In this document: positions 44,411 to 53,766 of the stretch, one piece after another | How the letters are laid out: the number at the start of each line of letters is the position of its first letter | Position numbering within the stretch: the first letter of the stretch is position 1 | NCBI GenBank assembly: GCA_963738305.1 | Contig: CAVTVU010000011.1 | Location: 186,001 to 250,000, forward strand | DNA from: JBBRHQ01 sp963738305 | GTDB lineage: Bacteria; Actinomycetota; Thermoleophilia; Solirubrobacterales; 70-9 | DNA: 64,000 bases | Reading direction: 5' to 3' | Program-made: the position numbers and the translations under genes | The notes under the pieces: generated by a model | What the model was told of the DNA's origin: nothing | Database searches by the model: none | What the model saw: the letters and a program-made list of their open reading frames with translations, nothing else

Positions 44411-45055
44411 ATGCGTGCACTTCAGGTCAGGAGCGAGGACGGCCCCCGAGGCAGTGGTGGTCGCCGAGGTTCACGAGCCTGAAAGCGAGCTGATCATCGG
44501 CGTTCGGGCTGCCGGGGTCTCCTTCCCCGACCTGCTGATGACCCGGGGCGAGTATCAGGTTCGCCAGCCGCTGCCGTTCACGCTCGGCTGGGAGGCCGCG
44601 GGGGAGGTGATCCGTGCCCCAAGCGGGGGCGCCTTCTCACCGGGGGACCCTGTGATCACCTCAGCTTCGGAGCCCATGCAGAGCAGGTGGCGGACCCGAG
44701 GCAACTTTCCGCATGCCCGACGGCCTCAGCTTCGAGGAGGGCGCGGCGCTGCCGCTCAACTACCTGACGGCATTCGCGGCGCTCGAGCGGCGTGGCGGGA
44801 TGCGCGCCGGCGAGGTCGTGCTCGTGCACGGCGCGGCGGGAGGCGTCGGCACGGCAACGGTGCAGGTGGCGAAAGCGCTCGGAGGAGTCGCAATAGCTGC
44901 CGTGTCGAGCGAGGAGAAGGCGGACGTCGCCCGCGATGCCGGCGCCGACACGGTGGTCATAGGCGAGGGCTTCCGGGAAACAGTTGGAGGGACCGGTGAA
45001 CCTGACCGTCGATCCCGTCGGCGGCACCGAGCGCTTCAAGGAGAGCCTGGCCTCC
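44411..45055 (+). pseudogene. Quinone oxidoreductase, frameshifted and 3'-truncated
   Basis: The start ATG 44411 follows a GGAGG site and gives MRALQVRSEDGP. One extra C in a CCCCC run near 44442 shifts the frame; AVVVAEVHEPESE and GVSFPDLLMTRGEYQVRQP follow in the next frame. Further shifts occur near 44665 and 44710 before MPDGLSFEEGAALPLNYLTA and the Rossmann loop VHGAAGGVGTATVQV. The sequence LTVDPVGGTERFKESL is followed by antisense of the neighbouring reductase gene instead of the family's C-terminus. At least 70 residues are missing. An intact paralogue is at 12121. Confidence 0.75.
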
Positions 45056-45475
45056 GGCGACCGCCTTCGCCTGCTCGTAGGCGGACTCGATCCCTTCGGT
45101 GACGAAGTAGAAGGTCGTGCCTCCCTCCATCTCGATCGGATCGTGGGCGTAGTGGGTGAGGACGTAGGTCGGAGCGTGATACGGCGGATCGTCTCCCCAC
45201 CAGCCCTTCCAGTCCGAGTCGCCCCATTCGCCGCGGATCGGGCCGAACATGTTCCGCCCCATGATGAAGGCGCCCATCCCGTCCATCATCTCCGACATCA
45301 CCTGCTTGTTGACGGGGTGTCCGCCGCTCTCGGGGCCCTCGTCGAGGTGCCACCTGTGCAGCTCGATCCCGCCGACGCCGAGCGGATTGTCCTCGCTCTG
45401 GTTGGGTCCGGCGACGAAGCCGTCGGCGGACACGGACATCGAGAGATTCACCTTGTTGCCGGCCTGCGTGCTCAT
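44957..45475 (-). pseudogene. RibD/DHFR-like reductase, 3' end replaced
   Basis: Starts at ATG 45475 with the RibD C-terminal/dihydrofolate-reductase-fold pattern: VNLSMSVSADGFVAGPNQS, AFIMGRNMFGPIRGEWG and YVLTHYAHDPIEMEGG. The expected second half (ESAYEQAKAVAGG then a Gly-rich nucleotide site and a strand pair) stops at about 45060. Beyond that the frame reads the antisense of the quinone oxidoreductase remnant until a chance stop at 44957. So roughly the last 60 residues are lost. These enzymes reduce small molecules with NADPH. An intact relative is at 62111. Confidence 0.75.
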
Positions 45476-45701
45476 GCGGCACTCCTGTCAGTGGTTGCGA
45501 TCCGGTAGCCGATGTGCGTCACCTCGGGAGTCTCGATTGTCCGGATTCTCCACCATCCGGCGCAGCTGGTTCTCCACCATCACGCGCAGCGAGGCGCCGT
45601 CCTCCCGCCAGACTCGTAGGGATTCGCAGGAGTGGGTCTGTGCGGCCGTAGGGCCGTGCTTTGAGGAAAACTGGCCGGGATCGTCCGAGTCGCTCGGTCA
45701 G

Positions 45702-45920
45702 CTAGTCGCTCGGCTCGCCTCGGCGGTCAGCGAGCCGCATCCGCAGCGCGTCGAGCTTCTGCCGCGCCTCGTCACGCTGGGCGGTGGCGTCTTCGGCCGG
45801 GTCGTCAACCTCGGTGCTGCCGGACGCGACCTCGAAGCCTGCCATCTCGGCCGCCTCGATCAGCGCGGTCGCGTCCTCGGGGCCGGTGAAGCAGAACTCG
45901 TGCCGGTAGCGCTGGCCCAT
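45702..45920 (-). CDS. Small acidic protein of unknown function
   Basis: 72 residues from ATG 45920. The N-terminal half reads GQRYRHEFCFTGPEDATALI followed by EAAEMAGFEVASG, a short beta-alpha-beta pattern resembling an ACT- or ferredoxin-fold fragment. The C-terminal half (AQRDEARQKLDALRMRLADR) is a charged helix and may form a coiled coil. No family was recognised. It stands alone between the truncated reductase and the SnoaL-like gene; the 226 bases downstream and 253 bases upstream hold no clear gene. Confidence 0.5.
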   Translation of the reverse strand: MGQRYRHEFCFTGPEDATALIEAAEMAGFEVASGSTEVDDPAEDATAQRDEARQKLDALRMRLADRRGEPSD

Positions 45921-46173
45921 GTCTCGAGCGTACTCCGATGCTGCAGGCCGAACGCGTGGATTCCTGAATGCTGCTTGACTGGACGAGGAGCGGTCTGAGG
46001 GCCTCCTTGCAAGACACCCCTCGCGTCGAGCGCGATCGGTTCGCGGGTTGCCTGACACCGACACCCCCAGCGCCCCTCTGGAATGACCACGATCCTGGCC
46101 ATCTGGCCGGCGATCCGGGCCTGGGATCCAAGCGGGTCTTCGGGAAGACCAAGCCCACCGAAGGGATGCAGAC

Positions 46174-46548
46174 ATGAGCGCAGAGCAGAACAAGCAAGCA
46201 GCGCAGGAGGCCTACGCGGCGTTTGCCAACGGCGATGCCGAGGGTGCGATGCGAAACATCGACGATTCGATCCAGTGGACGGTCCGCGGCGAGAATGCGC
46301 TGACCGGGACCTACAACGACAAGCAGGCGGTCGGCGAGCTGTGGGGGAAGTTCATGAGCAAGGACTTCAGCAGCAATCCCCACGACTTCGTCGCGGAGGG
46401 CGACAAGGTCATCGTTCTGACCGGTGTCAAGCTCGAGGGCGAGACGGTCGAGAGCGCCGACGTGCTCACCTACAACAGTGACGGCAAGCTGGTTGCGTTC
46501 GAAACCCTCGGCGACACGACGGTAGCCGACCGGGTATTCGCCAAGTAG
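46174..46548 (+). CDS. SnoaL-like/ketosteroid-isomerase-fold protein
   Basis: 124 residues starting at ATG 46174 after a GAAGGGA site. The cone-shaped alpha+beta fold is recognisable from the opening helix (AAQEAYAAFANGDAEGAM), the strand ENALTGTYNDKQAVGELW and the final VLTYNSDGKLVAFETLGDT. These single-domain proteins act as isomerases, cyclases or simple binding proteins; polar pocket residues (Asp in NIDDSIQW) are kept. It stands alone with no operon partner. Confidence 0.82.
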   Translation: MSAEQNKQAAQEAYAAFANGDAEGAMRNIDDSIQWTVRGENALTGTYNDKQAVGELWGKFMSKDFSSNPHDFVAEGDKVIVLTGVKLEGETVESADVLTYNSDGKLVAFETLGDTTVADRVFAK

Positions 46549-46630
46549 GCAGAGTGCCGCAGGAGCGAGGGCGCCGTGACTTGCCGCCGGCGACGGTGCG
46601 GGGACGCGGTGCCCCCCTTCTCGGCGGACC

Positions 46631-49342
46631 TCAAGCGTCGTCAATCTTCCAGGTGCTGGGCCACGGCCTCGGCGGCGCCGCGTCCTCGACCCGAATCCGC
46701 GCGTCAACTGCCAGTGCCCCCTGGGGCCCGGCCATCACCGGGTTGAGGTCGAGCTCGACGATCTCGTGGTGAGCGTCGACCATGGCGCCGATTCGGAGCA
46801 ACAGTCCCTGAAGCGCTCCGAGGTCGGCCTCGGGTCCTCCGCGATAGCCGGTCAGAAGGGGATAGATCGCCAGCGAGCGGATCATCTCGTCAGCCTCGCG
46901 CGCGGTCAGGGGGCAGATTCTCACCGTGATGTCCTTGAGCAGCTCGGCCTGCGTCCCGCCTGCCCCGCAGGCGAGCACCGGCCCGAACACGGGATCGCTG
47001 ACCACGCCGACCAACAGCTCGGTGCCGATCTCGACCATGCTCTGGACGATGAAGCTCTCGCGCTCGACCCCGGCGCCGCTGAGCGCCTCGTCCATCTCCA
47101 CCGCGGCCCATGAGACCTCGGCCGCGCCGTCAAGCCCCACCCGGACCGCGTCGAGATCGGTCTTGTGCACGATCGCCGGCCCGGCCGCCTTGAGCGCCAC
47201 GCGGCCCCCCAGCTCTTCCGCGGCGTGACCGGCGGCGACCGAGTCCGTGACCGAGCGCCATTCGGGCATCGCGACGCGGTAGCAATCCAGCAGCTCGGTG
47301 ATCTCCGCCAAGCCGAGCCATCCTCCACCACGAGCGAGAGCCTCAGCGATCACCGCGGTGGCGCGATCGGCATCGGCACCGGCGATCACCGCCGCCTCCT
47401 CGTCGGGCTGTGCCCGCCACTCGACGTGGCGCATCACCCGACCGAGTGCCCGCACTGCGTCCTCGGGATAGAGATGCGCGGGCACGCCCCCAGCGTCGGC
47501 CATCGCGGCGTGATCTTGAGCCGACATGAAGACAGCTTGCACGGGTATCGGCCGGTTCAGCCCCGCGCAGGCGTCCCGAACCGCCTCGGCGACGTCCTCG
47601 GCACGCGTCAGCAGGGGCCGGATGAAGATCACGATCAGCGCCTCGATCCCCTCCCACTCGGCGAGCCTGGTCATCGTCCTCCGGTACTGCTCGGCGCTCG
47701 CCGTGGCGATCATGTCGACCGGGTTGGCGAGCGAAGCCTCGGGTGCCAACCCCTCCCCTAGTGACGCTTGCACCCGGTCGGGCAGCGTCGGCACTTCCAG
47801 GCCAGCCGCCTCGCAGGCGTCGGCGCACATGATCCCGGGCCCACCTGCGTTGGTGACGATCCCAACCCGTCGGCCAGCCGGAAGCGGTTGGTTGGCGACC
47901 AACGATGCCACATCGAGCAGCTCCGCGAGGCTATCGGTGCGGATCACCCCAACCTGGTCGAAGAGCGCGTCGACCGTCACGTCGGAGGCCGAGATCAGCG
48001 CCCCGGTGTGGGATCCGGTCGCCCGCGCGCCGGCAGGCGATCGGCCGCTCTTGACGACCACGATCGGCTTCTGGCGCCCGATCCGCCGGGCCACCTTGGA
48101 GAAGCGGCGCGGATTGCTGAACGACTCGATGTAAAGCAGCGCGACCCGAGTGCTCTCGTCGTCCTCCCAGTATTCGAGCAGGTCATTGGCCGTGATGTCG
48201 GCGCGATTGCCGATCGAAGCGAACGATGAGACACCGAGGCCGCGATCCTCGGCGAGATCGATCAGCGCCAGGCCAAGGGCACCACTCTGGGTTGCAAAGC
48301 CGATGGTCCCCGACGGCGGCATCGACGGCGCGAAAGTGGCGTTGAGCCTCCCTTCGGCAGCGGTGTTGAGAATCCCCAGGCAGTTCGGGCCGATCAGCCG
48401 CATCCCCGCCTCACGACAGATCTCGAGCAGCTGGCGCTGGCGCTCGGCTCCCTCCTGGCCCACTTCTGCGAATCCCGCCGAGATCACCACCATCGCCGGG
48501 ACCCCCTTCTCGGCACACCCCCGGGCTACATCGGCGACGGCCTCGGCAGGGACGGCGATCACCGCCAAGTCAACCTCGCCGGGCACGTCGCTGATACTGG
48601 GATAGGCGCGCACGGCCTGGACGACCTCGGCCGAGGGGTTGACCGGATAGACGACGCCACCGAAGCCCGACTCGAGCATGTTGTGGAAAAGCTCGCCGCC
48701 GACGGTGCCGCGCCGGCGCGAGGCGCCGACCACAGCGACCGCGCGGGGCTCGAGGAAGCGGCGCACCGCGGCGGCGGCGGCAAGCCGATCTCGCTGCTCG
48801 AAGCGCTCGACCGCCTCAGGGGAGAACGAGGTTGGAAGTTCGATGTGGATTGCGCCCGGAACCGAGGACGTCTCGACCGGGAACCCGCTCTCGCGGAACA
48901 TCTCGACCATGCGCCGGTTCCCCAGCTGCACGTCTGCCTCGAATATGGAGATGTCGTGCTCGATTGCGACTTCGGCCAGGTGGGCGAGCATGATCGTCCC
49001 CACGCCCTTTCCCTTGAGTTCGTCGGAGATCGCGAAGGCGATTTCCGCCCGGCTCGGTCCGGTTGCAACGTAGGTACCCTGCCCGACCAGGCGGTCACCG
49101 TCGCCGCGCGTGGCGACCATCCCGTAGCGTGACTCGTAGTCGACGTCGACCGTGAGGCGAGCGGCGCCCTCCAGGCTCGCGGCGGCCGTGAAGAACCGGA
49201 AAGCGCGGGACTCGGGACTGAGGGCGCCGAAAAACTCGATCAGGGACGGCTCGTCGCCAGGCCGCACTGGCCGAACGTGGATTGTGGAGCCGTCGCGTAG
49301 CGCAACATCGGCTGCCCGGTGGGCGGGATATACGGCTGTCAC
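46631..49342 (-). CDS. GNAT acetyltransferase fused to ADP-forming acyl-CoA synthetase
   Basis: About 903 residues from GTG 49342. Residues about 20-180 are a GNAT domain (IHVRPVRPGDEPSLIEFFGA; acetyl-CoA loop DELKGKGVGTIMLAHL). Then comes a CoA-binding Rossmann domain (RAVAVVGASRRRGTVGGEL), a succinyl-CoA-ligase-like domain containing TGSHTGALIS, whose His is the phospho-carrier of this family, and a C-terminal ATP-grasp domain (GRVALKAAGPAIVHKTDLDA). This is the architecture of protein lysine acetyltransferases of the Pat type, in which the synthetase half may be active or only regulatory. The His in SHTGA is kept, so activity is possible. Confidence 0.9.
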   Translation of the reverse strand: MTAVYPAHRAADVALRDGSTIHVRPVRPGDEPSLIEFFGALSPESRAFRFFTAAASLEGAARLTVDVDYESRYGMVATRGDGDRLVGQGTYVATGPSRAEIAFAISDELKGKGVGTIMLAHLAEVAIEHDISIFEADVQLGNRRMVEMFRESGFPVETSSVPGAIHIELPTSFSPEAVERFEQRDRLAAAAAVRRFLEPRAVAVVGASRRRGTVGGELFHNMLESGFGGVVYPVNPSAEVVQAVRAYPSISDVPGEVDLAVIAVPAEAVADVARGCAEKGVPAMVVISAGFAEVGQEGAERQRQLLEICREAGMRLIGPNCLGILNTAAEGRLNATFAPSMPPSGTIGFATQSGALGLALIDLAEDRGLGVSSFASIGNRADITANDLLEYWEDDESTRVALLYIESFSNPRRFSKVARRIGRQKPIVVVKSGRSPAGARATGSHTGALISASDVTVDALFDQVGVIRTDSLAELLDVASLVANQPLPAGRRVGIVTNAGGPGIMCADACEAAGLEVPTLPDRVQASLGEGLAPEASLANPVDMIATASAEQYRRTMTRLAEWEGIEALIVIFIRPLLTRAEDVAEAVRDACAGLNRPIPVQAVFMSAQDHAAMADAGGVPAHLYPEDAVRALGRVMRHVEWRAQPDEEAAVIAGADADRATAVIAEALARGGGWLGLAEITELLDCYRVAMPEWRSVTDSVAAGHAAEELGGRVALKAAGPAIVHKTDLDAVRVGLDGAAEVSWAAVEMDEALSGAGVERESFIVQSMVEIGTELLVGVVSDPVFGPVLACGAGGTQAELLKDITVRICPLTAREADEMIRSLAIYPLLTGYRGGPEADLGALQGLLLRIGAMVDAHHEIVELDLNPVMAGPQGALAVDARIRVEDAAPPRPWPSTWKIDDA

Positions 49343-49424
49343 GGTTCGATGGTATTCGCCCGCGATTGAGCCATAGCAGCGTCGCCTTGAGCCACGACAC
49401 AGGCCTCTCCGATAAAACGACCTT

Positions 49425-50474
49425 GTGTTCACGGGCCTCGGATTCGTCCCGCTCCTTCTGATATTTGCCGTCGCAGCCTTGGCCGTTTGGATCGCGGGAA
49501 TCCAGCTGTCGATCTCGACCGATTCGCTCGACCTTCGGTTAGGTCTTGGCGAGGCGCTTGGGGGAGCGATCCTGCTCGCGATCGCCACCAATCTGCCTGA
49601 GATCGCGATCACCGCTTCGGCAGCGCTCGCGCACCACCTCGGGATCGCGATCGGCAACATCCTCGGCGGCATCGCGATTCAGACTGTCGTCCTGGTCGCG
49701 CTTGACGTGGCGATGGGCCCCGAGTCAGCACTCACGACTCGAGCGGCCTCCCTCGTGCTTGTGCTCGAGAGCATGCTCGTCGTCACGGTGCTCGCGATTT
49801 CGGTGATGGGCGCGCAGCTGCCATCCTCACAGGGAGGATTGGAGCCGGCCGCCGTACTCATCGCGGTCACCTGGCTGGTCGGGATCTGGCTGATCAACCG
49901 AGCCCGCCGGGGGCTGCCCTGGCATGACTCTTCTGGTAACGCACCCGGCGCCCAGGAGAAGCCGCGGGGCCACTCCAAGGCGGTGACGGCGGAAAAGATG
50001 AGTCTCGGCCGCGCCGTTGCCGTGTTCGCGGTGGCTGGAGTGGTCACCCTGGGCGCAGGGGTCGTTCTGGAGAGGAGCGGTGAATCCATTGCCACCCACG
50101 TCGGGCTCTCGGGCGTCGTCTTCGGCGCCACGATCCTCGCCGCCGCGACAGCATTGCCCGAACTCTCGACCGGGATCAGGTCCGTCAGACTCGGCGACTA
50201 CCAGCTTGCGGTTTCCGACATCTTCGGCGGAAATGCGTTCCTGCCAGTGCTCTTCCTGGTAGCGAGCCTGCTCTCAGGCACGGCCGTCCTGCCCCAGGCG
50301 CAGCCGACCGACGTCTATCTCACAGGTCTGGCGATCGTGCTGACCGTGGTCTATTCGTGGGGCCTGATCATGCGCCCGCGCTGGCAGGCCTTTCGCATTG
50401 GTGTCGCTTCGCTCGTCGTGCTCGCCCTTTACGTCATCGGCATCGCCGGACTCATTGGAGTGACGAATCGGTAA
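49425..50474 (+). CDS. CaCA-superfamily cation/proton or Na+/Ca2+ exchanger
   Basis: 349 residues starting at GTG 49425. Ten or so helices in two inverted halves. The alpha repeats, with their ion-binding acidic residues, read GGAILLAIATNLPEIAITAS and FGATILAAATALPELSTGI. The central cytoplasmic loop (SGNAPGAQEKPRGHSKAVT) is short. It exports Ca2+ or a similar cation in exchange for H+ or Na+. It is divergent from the acyl-CoA synthetase fusion, with 82 bases between. Its stop is ten bases from tRNA-Ser fragment C. Confidence 0.88.
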   Translation: MFTGLGFVPLLLIFAVAALAVWIAGIQLSISTDSLDLRLGLGEALGGAILLAIATNLPEIAITASAALAHHLGIAIGNILGGIAIQTVVLVALDVAMGPESALTTRAASLVLVLESMLVVTVLAISVMGAQLPSSQGGLEPAAVLIAVTWLVGIWLINRARRGLPWHDSSGNAPGAQEKPRGHSKAVTAEKMSLGRAVAVFAVAGVVTLGAGVVLERSGESIATHVGLSGVVFGATILAAATALPELSTGIRSVRLGDYQLAVSDIFGGNAFLPVLFLVASLLSGTAVLPQAQPTDVYLTGLAIVLTVVYSWGLIMRPRWQAFRIGVASLVVLALYVIGIAGLIGVTNR

Positions 50475-50484
50475 GACGAGGTAG

Positions 50485-50543
50485 CGGAGGGGGTGGGATT
50501 CGAACCCACGAGGCGCCTTAAGACGCCCAATGGTTTTCGAGAC
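50485..50543 (-). other. tRNA-Ser(CGA) 3'-half fragment C
   Basis: Minus-strand reading gives an anticodon-loop-like CTCGAAAACC, an intact variable-arm hairpin (GGCGTC-TTAA-GGCGCC), a perfect T arm (GTGGGTTCGAATCCCAC) and CCCCTCCG of the acceptor 3' strand. The D arm and 5' acceptor strand are missing; sequence beyond 50550 is unrelated. It is the best preserved of the three copies. It points the same way as fragment A 17 kb away, as expected for direct-repeat attachment sites. Confidence 0.65.
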
Positions 50544-50599
50544 GATGCCCAAGGTCATTCCATATGAGAATCAGTGTCGTGCGATCGGTATGCGATCGG

Positions 50600-50739
50600 C
50601 TACTGCAAGCCGTTTTTGGGGTAGATCACTCGCTTGCCGTCGGCGCGGACCTCGTAGATCCCGCCAGGCCAATGAAGTTGAGCGTGCCCACGATCAGCAG
50701 CAGGATCGCTGCGAATACGACTCGGCCTGTACCTCGCAT
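50600..50739 (-). pseudogene. Small membrane peptide, possible DUF7144-like remnant
   Basis: An ATG at 50739, behind a GGAGG site, opens MRGTGRVVFAAILLLIVGTL, matching the first helix of DUF7144-like small membrane proteins. After NFI the frame appears to change near 50675 and continues GGIYEVRADGKRVIYPKNGL to a stop at 50600. The usual four-helix protein would be over 100 residues, so most is missing. It lies next to tRNA-Ser fragment C. The 294 bases from 50740 to 51033 show no gene. Confidence 0.35.
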
Positions 50740-51033
50740 ACAGCCTCCTTCGGTTGATACGCCGCCAGTTCGCGGCGCGGCGGGGATGCGCCAGGCCAAC
50801 GTGGAGTCTCGGGGCTGGCGCACTGGTTGCAATGTTATGCGGTGCACGGTCGCCCTCGCCATGGCAGCGCCTTGGTTTCGGGGTCGCGCCAGACGGCGCC
50901 AACCGCCCTCGCAAGTCCTCGGAATGCGAGTACGAGGGAAATCATGGGTACGGATTCGCCGCATCCATACGCGCGCCTGCGTGTTACCGGGTGCTCGCCT
51001 CGTCCGGGACGCCGCCGGCGGGAGGGGCTGTCT

Positions 51034-52365
51034 CTACCTCGAAGCGGCTGCCGGCTCCCGCGGTTCGTGCCCAGTCGCGATCCGCGCAAGGACACCGATG
51101 CCGTCCCAGAATCCTTCGGGAATCGCGGCCGACGGCGAGGCGCCCGGATGGGCGTTGGCGATTCGTACCCGGAGCACACCGGGTCTGATTCGGAAGCGAA
51201 GTGGTGGCTCCAGCTTCATCGCCTCACCGTCGATTCCGGCGGGGACGATGCCGTCTGCGTCAACTTCGAACTCGGGGGCCGACCACTCTTTCTTCGTGGG
51301 TGCCCCAGGCCGACCGCCCCGCCTCCGGCCCGATGCCACCGCGACCCCGAGCAGGCCGTCGTCGATCCTCGGGCGGGTTCCCGAGCCGACCGCCCGTCCG
51401 AGCCGGTACCGGTTGTTGGAAACCAGGATGATCGCCCCCGTGGAGTGCTCGGGGCCATCCGGCCCGCTCCAGCGCAGATCGAGGCCTCCGCCCTCCGGGC
51501 CGAGCGCTTCCGGCAAGGTATCGAGGATCGTTCGCAGCTTCGCATCGCGGTAGCCCTTCTACTGCACCGCCTCGGCGTATAGCCCCAGCGAGACGTTGTT
51601 CACGAAAACGCGTCCATTTACCTCAGCCAGGTCGACGCGGCGCTCGCCCCCATCGACAAAGGCCTCGAGCGCGCCGACCACGTCGTCGCGATCGACCCCG
51701 AGGTCGAGAGCGAAGTGGTTCCGGGTCCCGGCCGGGATGCAGGCATAGGGAAGGTCAAGCTCGGCGGCGACCATTGCTACCACGGCCTGGGAGCCATCGC
51801 CGCCGGCCATCGCCAAGGCATCTGCGCCGTCCGCAACCGCCGATCGGACCAGGTGCTCCAGATCGGTCCCGAGCGTCAACTCGATCGGCTCGATTCCCCT
51901 CTTTCGTGCCTCCTCGGCGAGTTTGAACTTCTCCGCCTTGCCACCTCCCGATTTCGGGTTGTAGAAGAGGACGGGGCGCTTCGGCGCCGGCGCGTCGGGC
52001 AGCGGCGCGTGATAGGTGACGGCGGTCCTTGCCGCCAGGGCCGCCAGAGCGAGCCCGGCCACGATCACGATTGCTGCTGCGACGTGGTCCCCGTTGCTCA
52101 CGAGCAGGATCACCGTTGCCGCGAGCGCGAGAATCCCAACCGCCAGGCCCAGGGCTCTGGCAGCCCCTCTGCGAATCAGGCCGTACCAGAAGGCGGCCAG
52201 CCCGACCAGCAGCAGGACGAGAACGAACAAGACTCGGGGGAACTCCTGGACCATGACCGCGACCGCGACGAGCAGCATCAACGGCGGGAGGAGGAGAGCC
52301 GCGATCGCCGCCGCCCGGCGAGTCTCTCGACGTTTCAAGCCGGGTGGAGACTGCTGCGACGGCAC
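51034..52365 (-). pseudogene. Diacylglycerol/lipid kinase-like gene interrupted by in-frame TAG
   Basis: Starting at GTG 52365, four hydrophobic helices come first (about 20-100), then a lipid-kinase domain: VLFYNPKSGGGKAEKF and AMAGGDGSQAVVAMVA (ATP/phosphate site), ACIPAGTRNHFALDLG and FVNNVSLGLYAEAVQ. A TAG follows at 51559-51561. The same frame then continues without interruption as KGYRDAKLRTILDTLPEALG and on to the expected C-terminal domain (ILVSNNRYRLGRAVGSGTR), stopping at 51034. Apart from the TAG no frame change is needed. Such kinases phosphorylate diacylglycerol or related lipids. The full length would be about 443 residues. Confidence 0.78.
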
Positions 52366-52371
52366 CGGCGC

Positions 52372-53646
52372 CTAGCCCTCGCCGACGAGCCGACGGCTGC
52401 GGGTCACCTCAGCCGGGGCGCTCTCCATCGGGGGTGCCTTGTCGCGGGGGTGGCGCGCGAACCAGTCGGCGTAGCGGTTGGCCAGGGGAGCGGCGGTAAG
52501 GCCGTGGGCGAACACCGAGAGCCCGATGGTGAGGTAGATCGCAAGGACGATCAGGTGCTCATGGGGAAGCTGGGATTCCTCGATGATGATCACGGCGAAT
52601 ACGATCGAGGCCAGGCCGCGAGGGCCGAACCAGCCCATGAAGCCGAGAGTCGGCAGTCGAGCCTGAGTGCCGAGCATCGCGATTGCGACGGGGATGATTC
52701 GCACGACCGTCAGGCTGAAGACCGCGTAGAGGACGAGGTCCCAGCTCAGATCGCCGAGCGAGGGCCCGAGCAGGATCGCCCCGAAGATGACGAAGGTGAG
52801 CCCGTTGAGAACGCTGCCAACCTCTTCGGTGAGCTCGTTCATGTCCCCGGGATCCCGCTTGATCACCGCGCGGAAGACCATACCGGCGACGAAGGCCGCG
52901 ATAAAGCCCGACCCGTCGAGCGCGTTCGCAATGCCGTAGGCGAGGGCAGCGCCGGCGGCCGGGATCACCTGACGCCAAGCGCCGTCGATCAGGTCCTTGC
53001 GACCGGCATAGTTGACCACGGCTCCGATCAAGAGCGCTGCGGCGACGCCGCCGACGATGCCGTAGCCGACCTCATCCAGAACAAGCGTGACCCGGTTCGC
53101 CCGCCGGAGATCGAGGATTGGACGTCCGCGGCCGCCACCGCGGCAAAGAGCAGCGGGACGCAGATCCCGTCGTTGAGCCCGCTTTCGACATTCAGGCCCT
53201 GGCGGATCCGCCCCGGCACGCCGCGGTTCGGTAACGACCGCCTGGCCGAGAGCGGCGTCGGTCGGCGCCAGGATGATCGCGACGATTGCGGCCTCCCAGA
53301 AGGTCAGCTGGTCGAAGATCACTCCAGCCGCAAGCGCCCCGAGTGCGATCGTCAGCGGTAGCCCAATCCCGAGCAGGCGGACGGGAACTGAGACCTCACG
53401 CCGGAGCGCTCCGAGGTCAATCCTCGAAGCGTCGGAGAAGAGCACGAAAGCAAGGGTCGCCTCGGCCAACGCCCTCACGGTCGAGCTGGTGCTCTCGATG
53501 TCGATCCCGTCGAGGACCTTGGGGCCGACGAGGAGCCCGATCGAAACGAACAGGATCGCCGGGGTGATCGGGGTTCCCGACAGTCGTTTCGAGACGGCGG
53601 CGACGGCGATCAGCGCCAACGCCAAGATCGTCAGTGACCACTCCAT
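52372..53646 (-). pseudogene. CPA-type cation/proton antiporter with two compensating frameshifts
   Basis: Starting at ATG 53646, about twelve helices of a monovalent cation:proton antiporter are present (GVIFDQLTFWEAAIVAIILA, LAPTDAALGQAVVTEPR). Between about 53220 and 53095 the reading frame must move and then return: the alternate frame gives VPGRIRQGLNVESGLNDGIC and VPLLFAAVAAADVQ, containing the ion-site Asn-Asp. The original frame continues with NRVTLVLDEVGYGIVGGVAA. The C-terminus FMGWFGPRGLASIVFAVIII is normal. As sequenced, translation without correction would yield a full-length protein with a scrambled middle lacking the Asn-Asp pair. It lies six bases upstream of the lipid kinase gene. 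Confidence 0.75.
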
Positions 53647-53766
53647 TGCGATCGGAAACGTTAGGAGCGTGACCGCGGGGCGTCGTCATACCAACGGCAT
53701 GAAAATCCCGCCCGCAGGGGTCGCCGCGCGTCGAGCGATGCCGCCTGGCTTAGGATCCAGCCCGCC

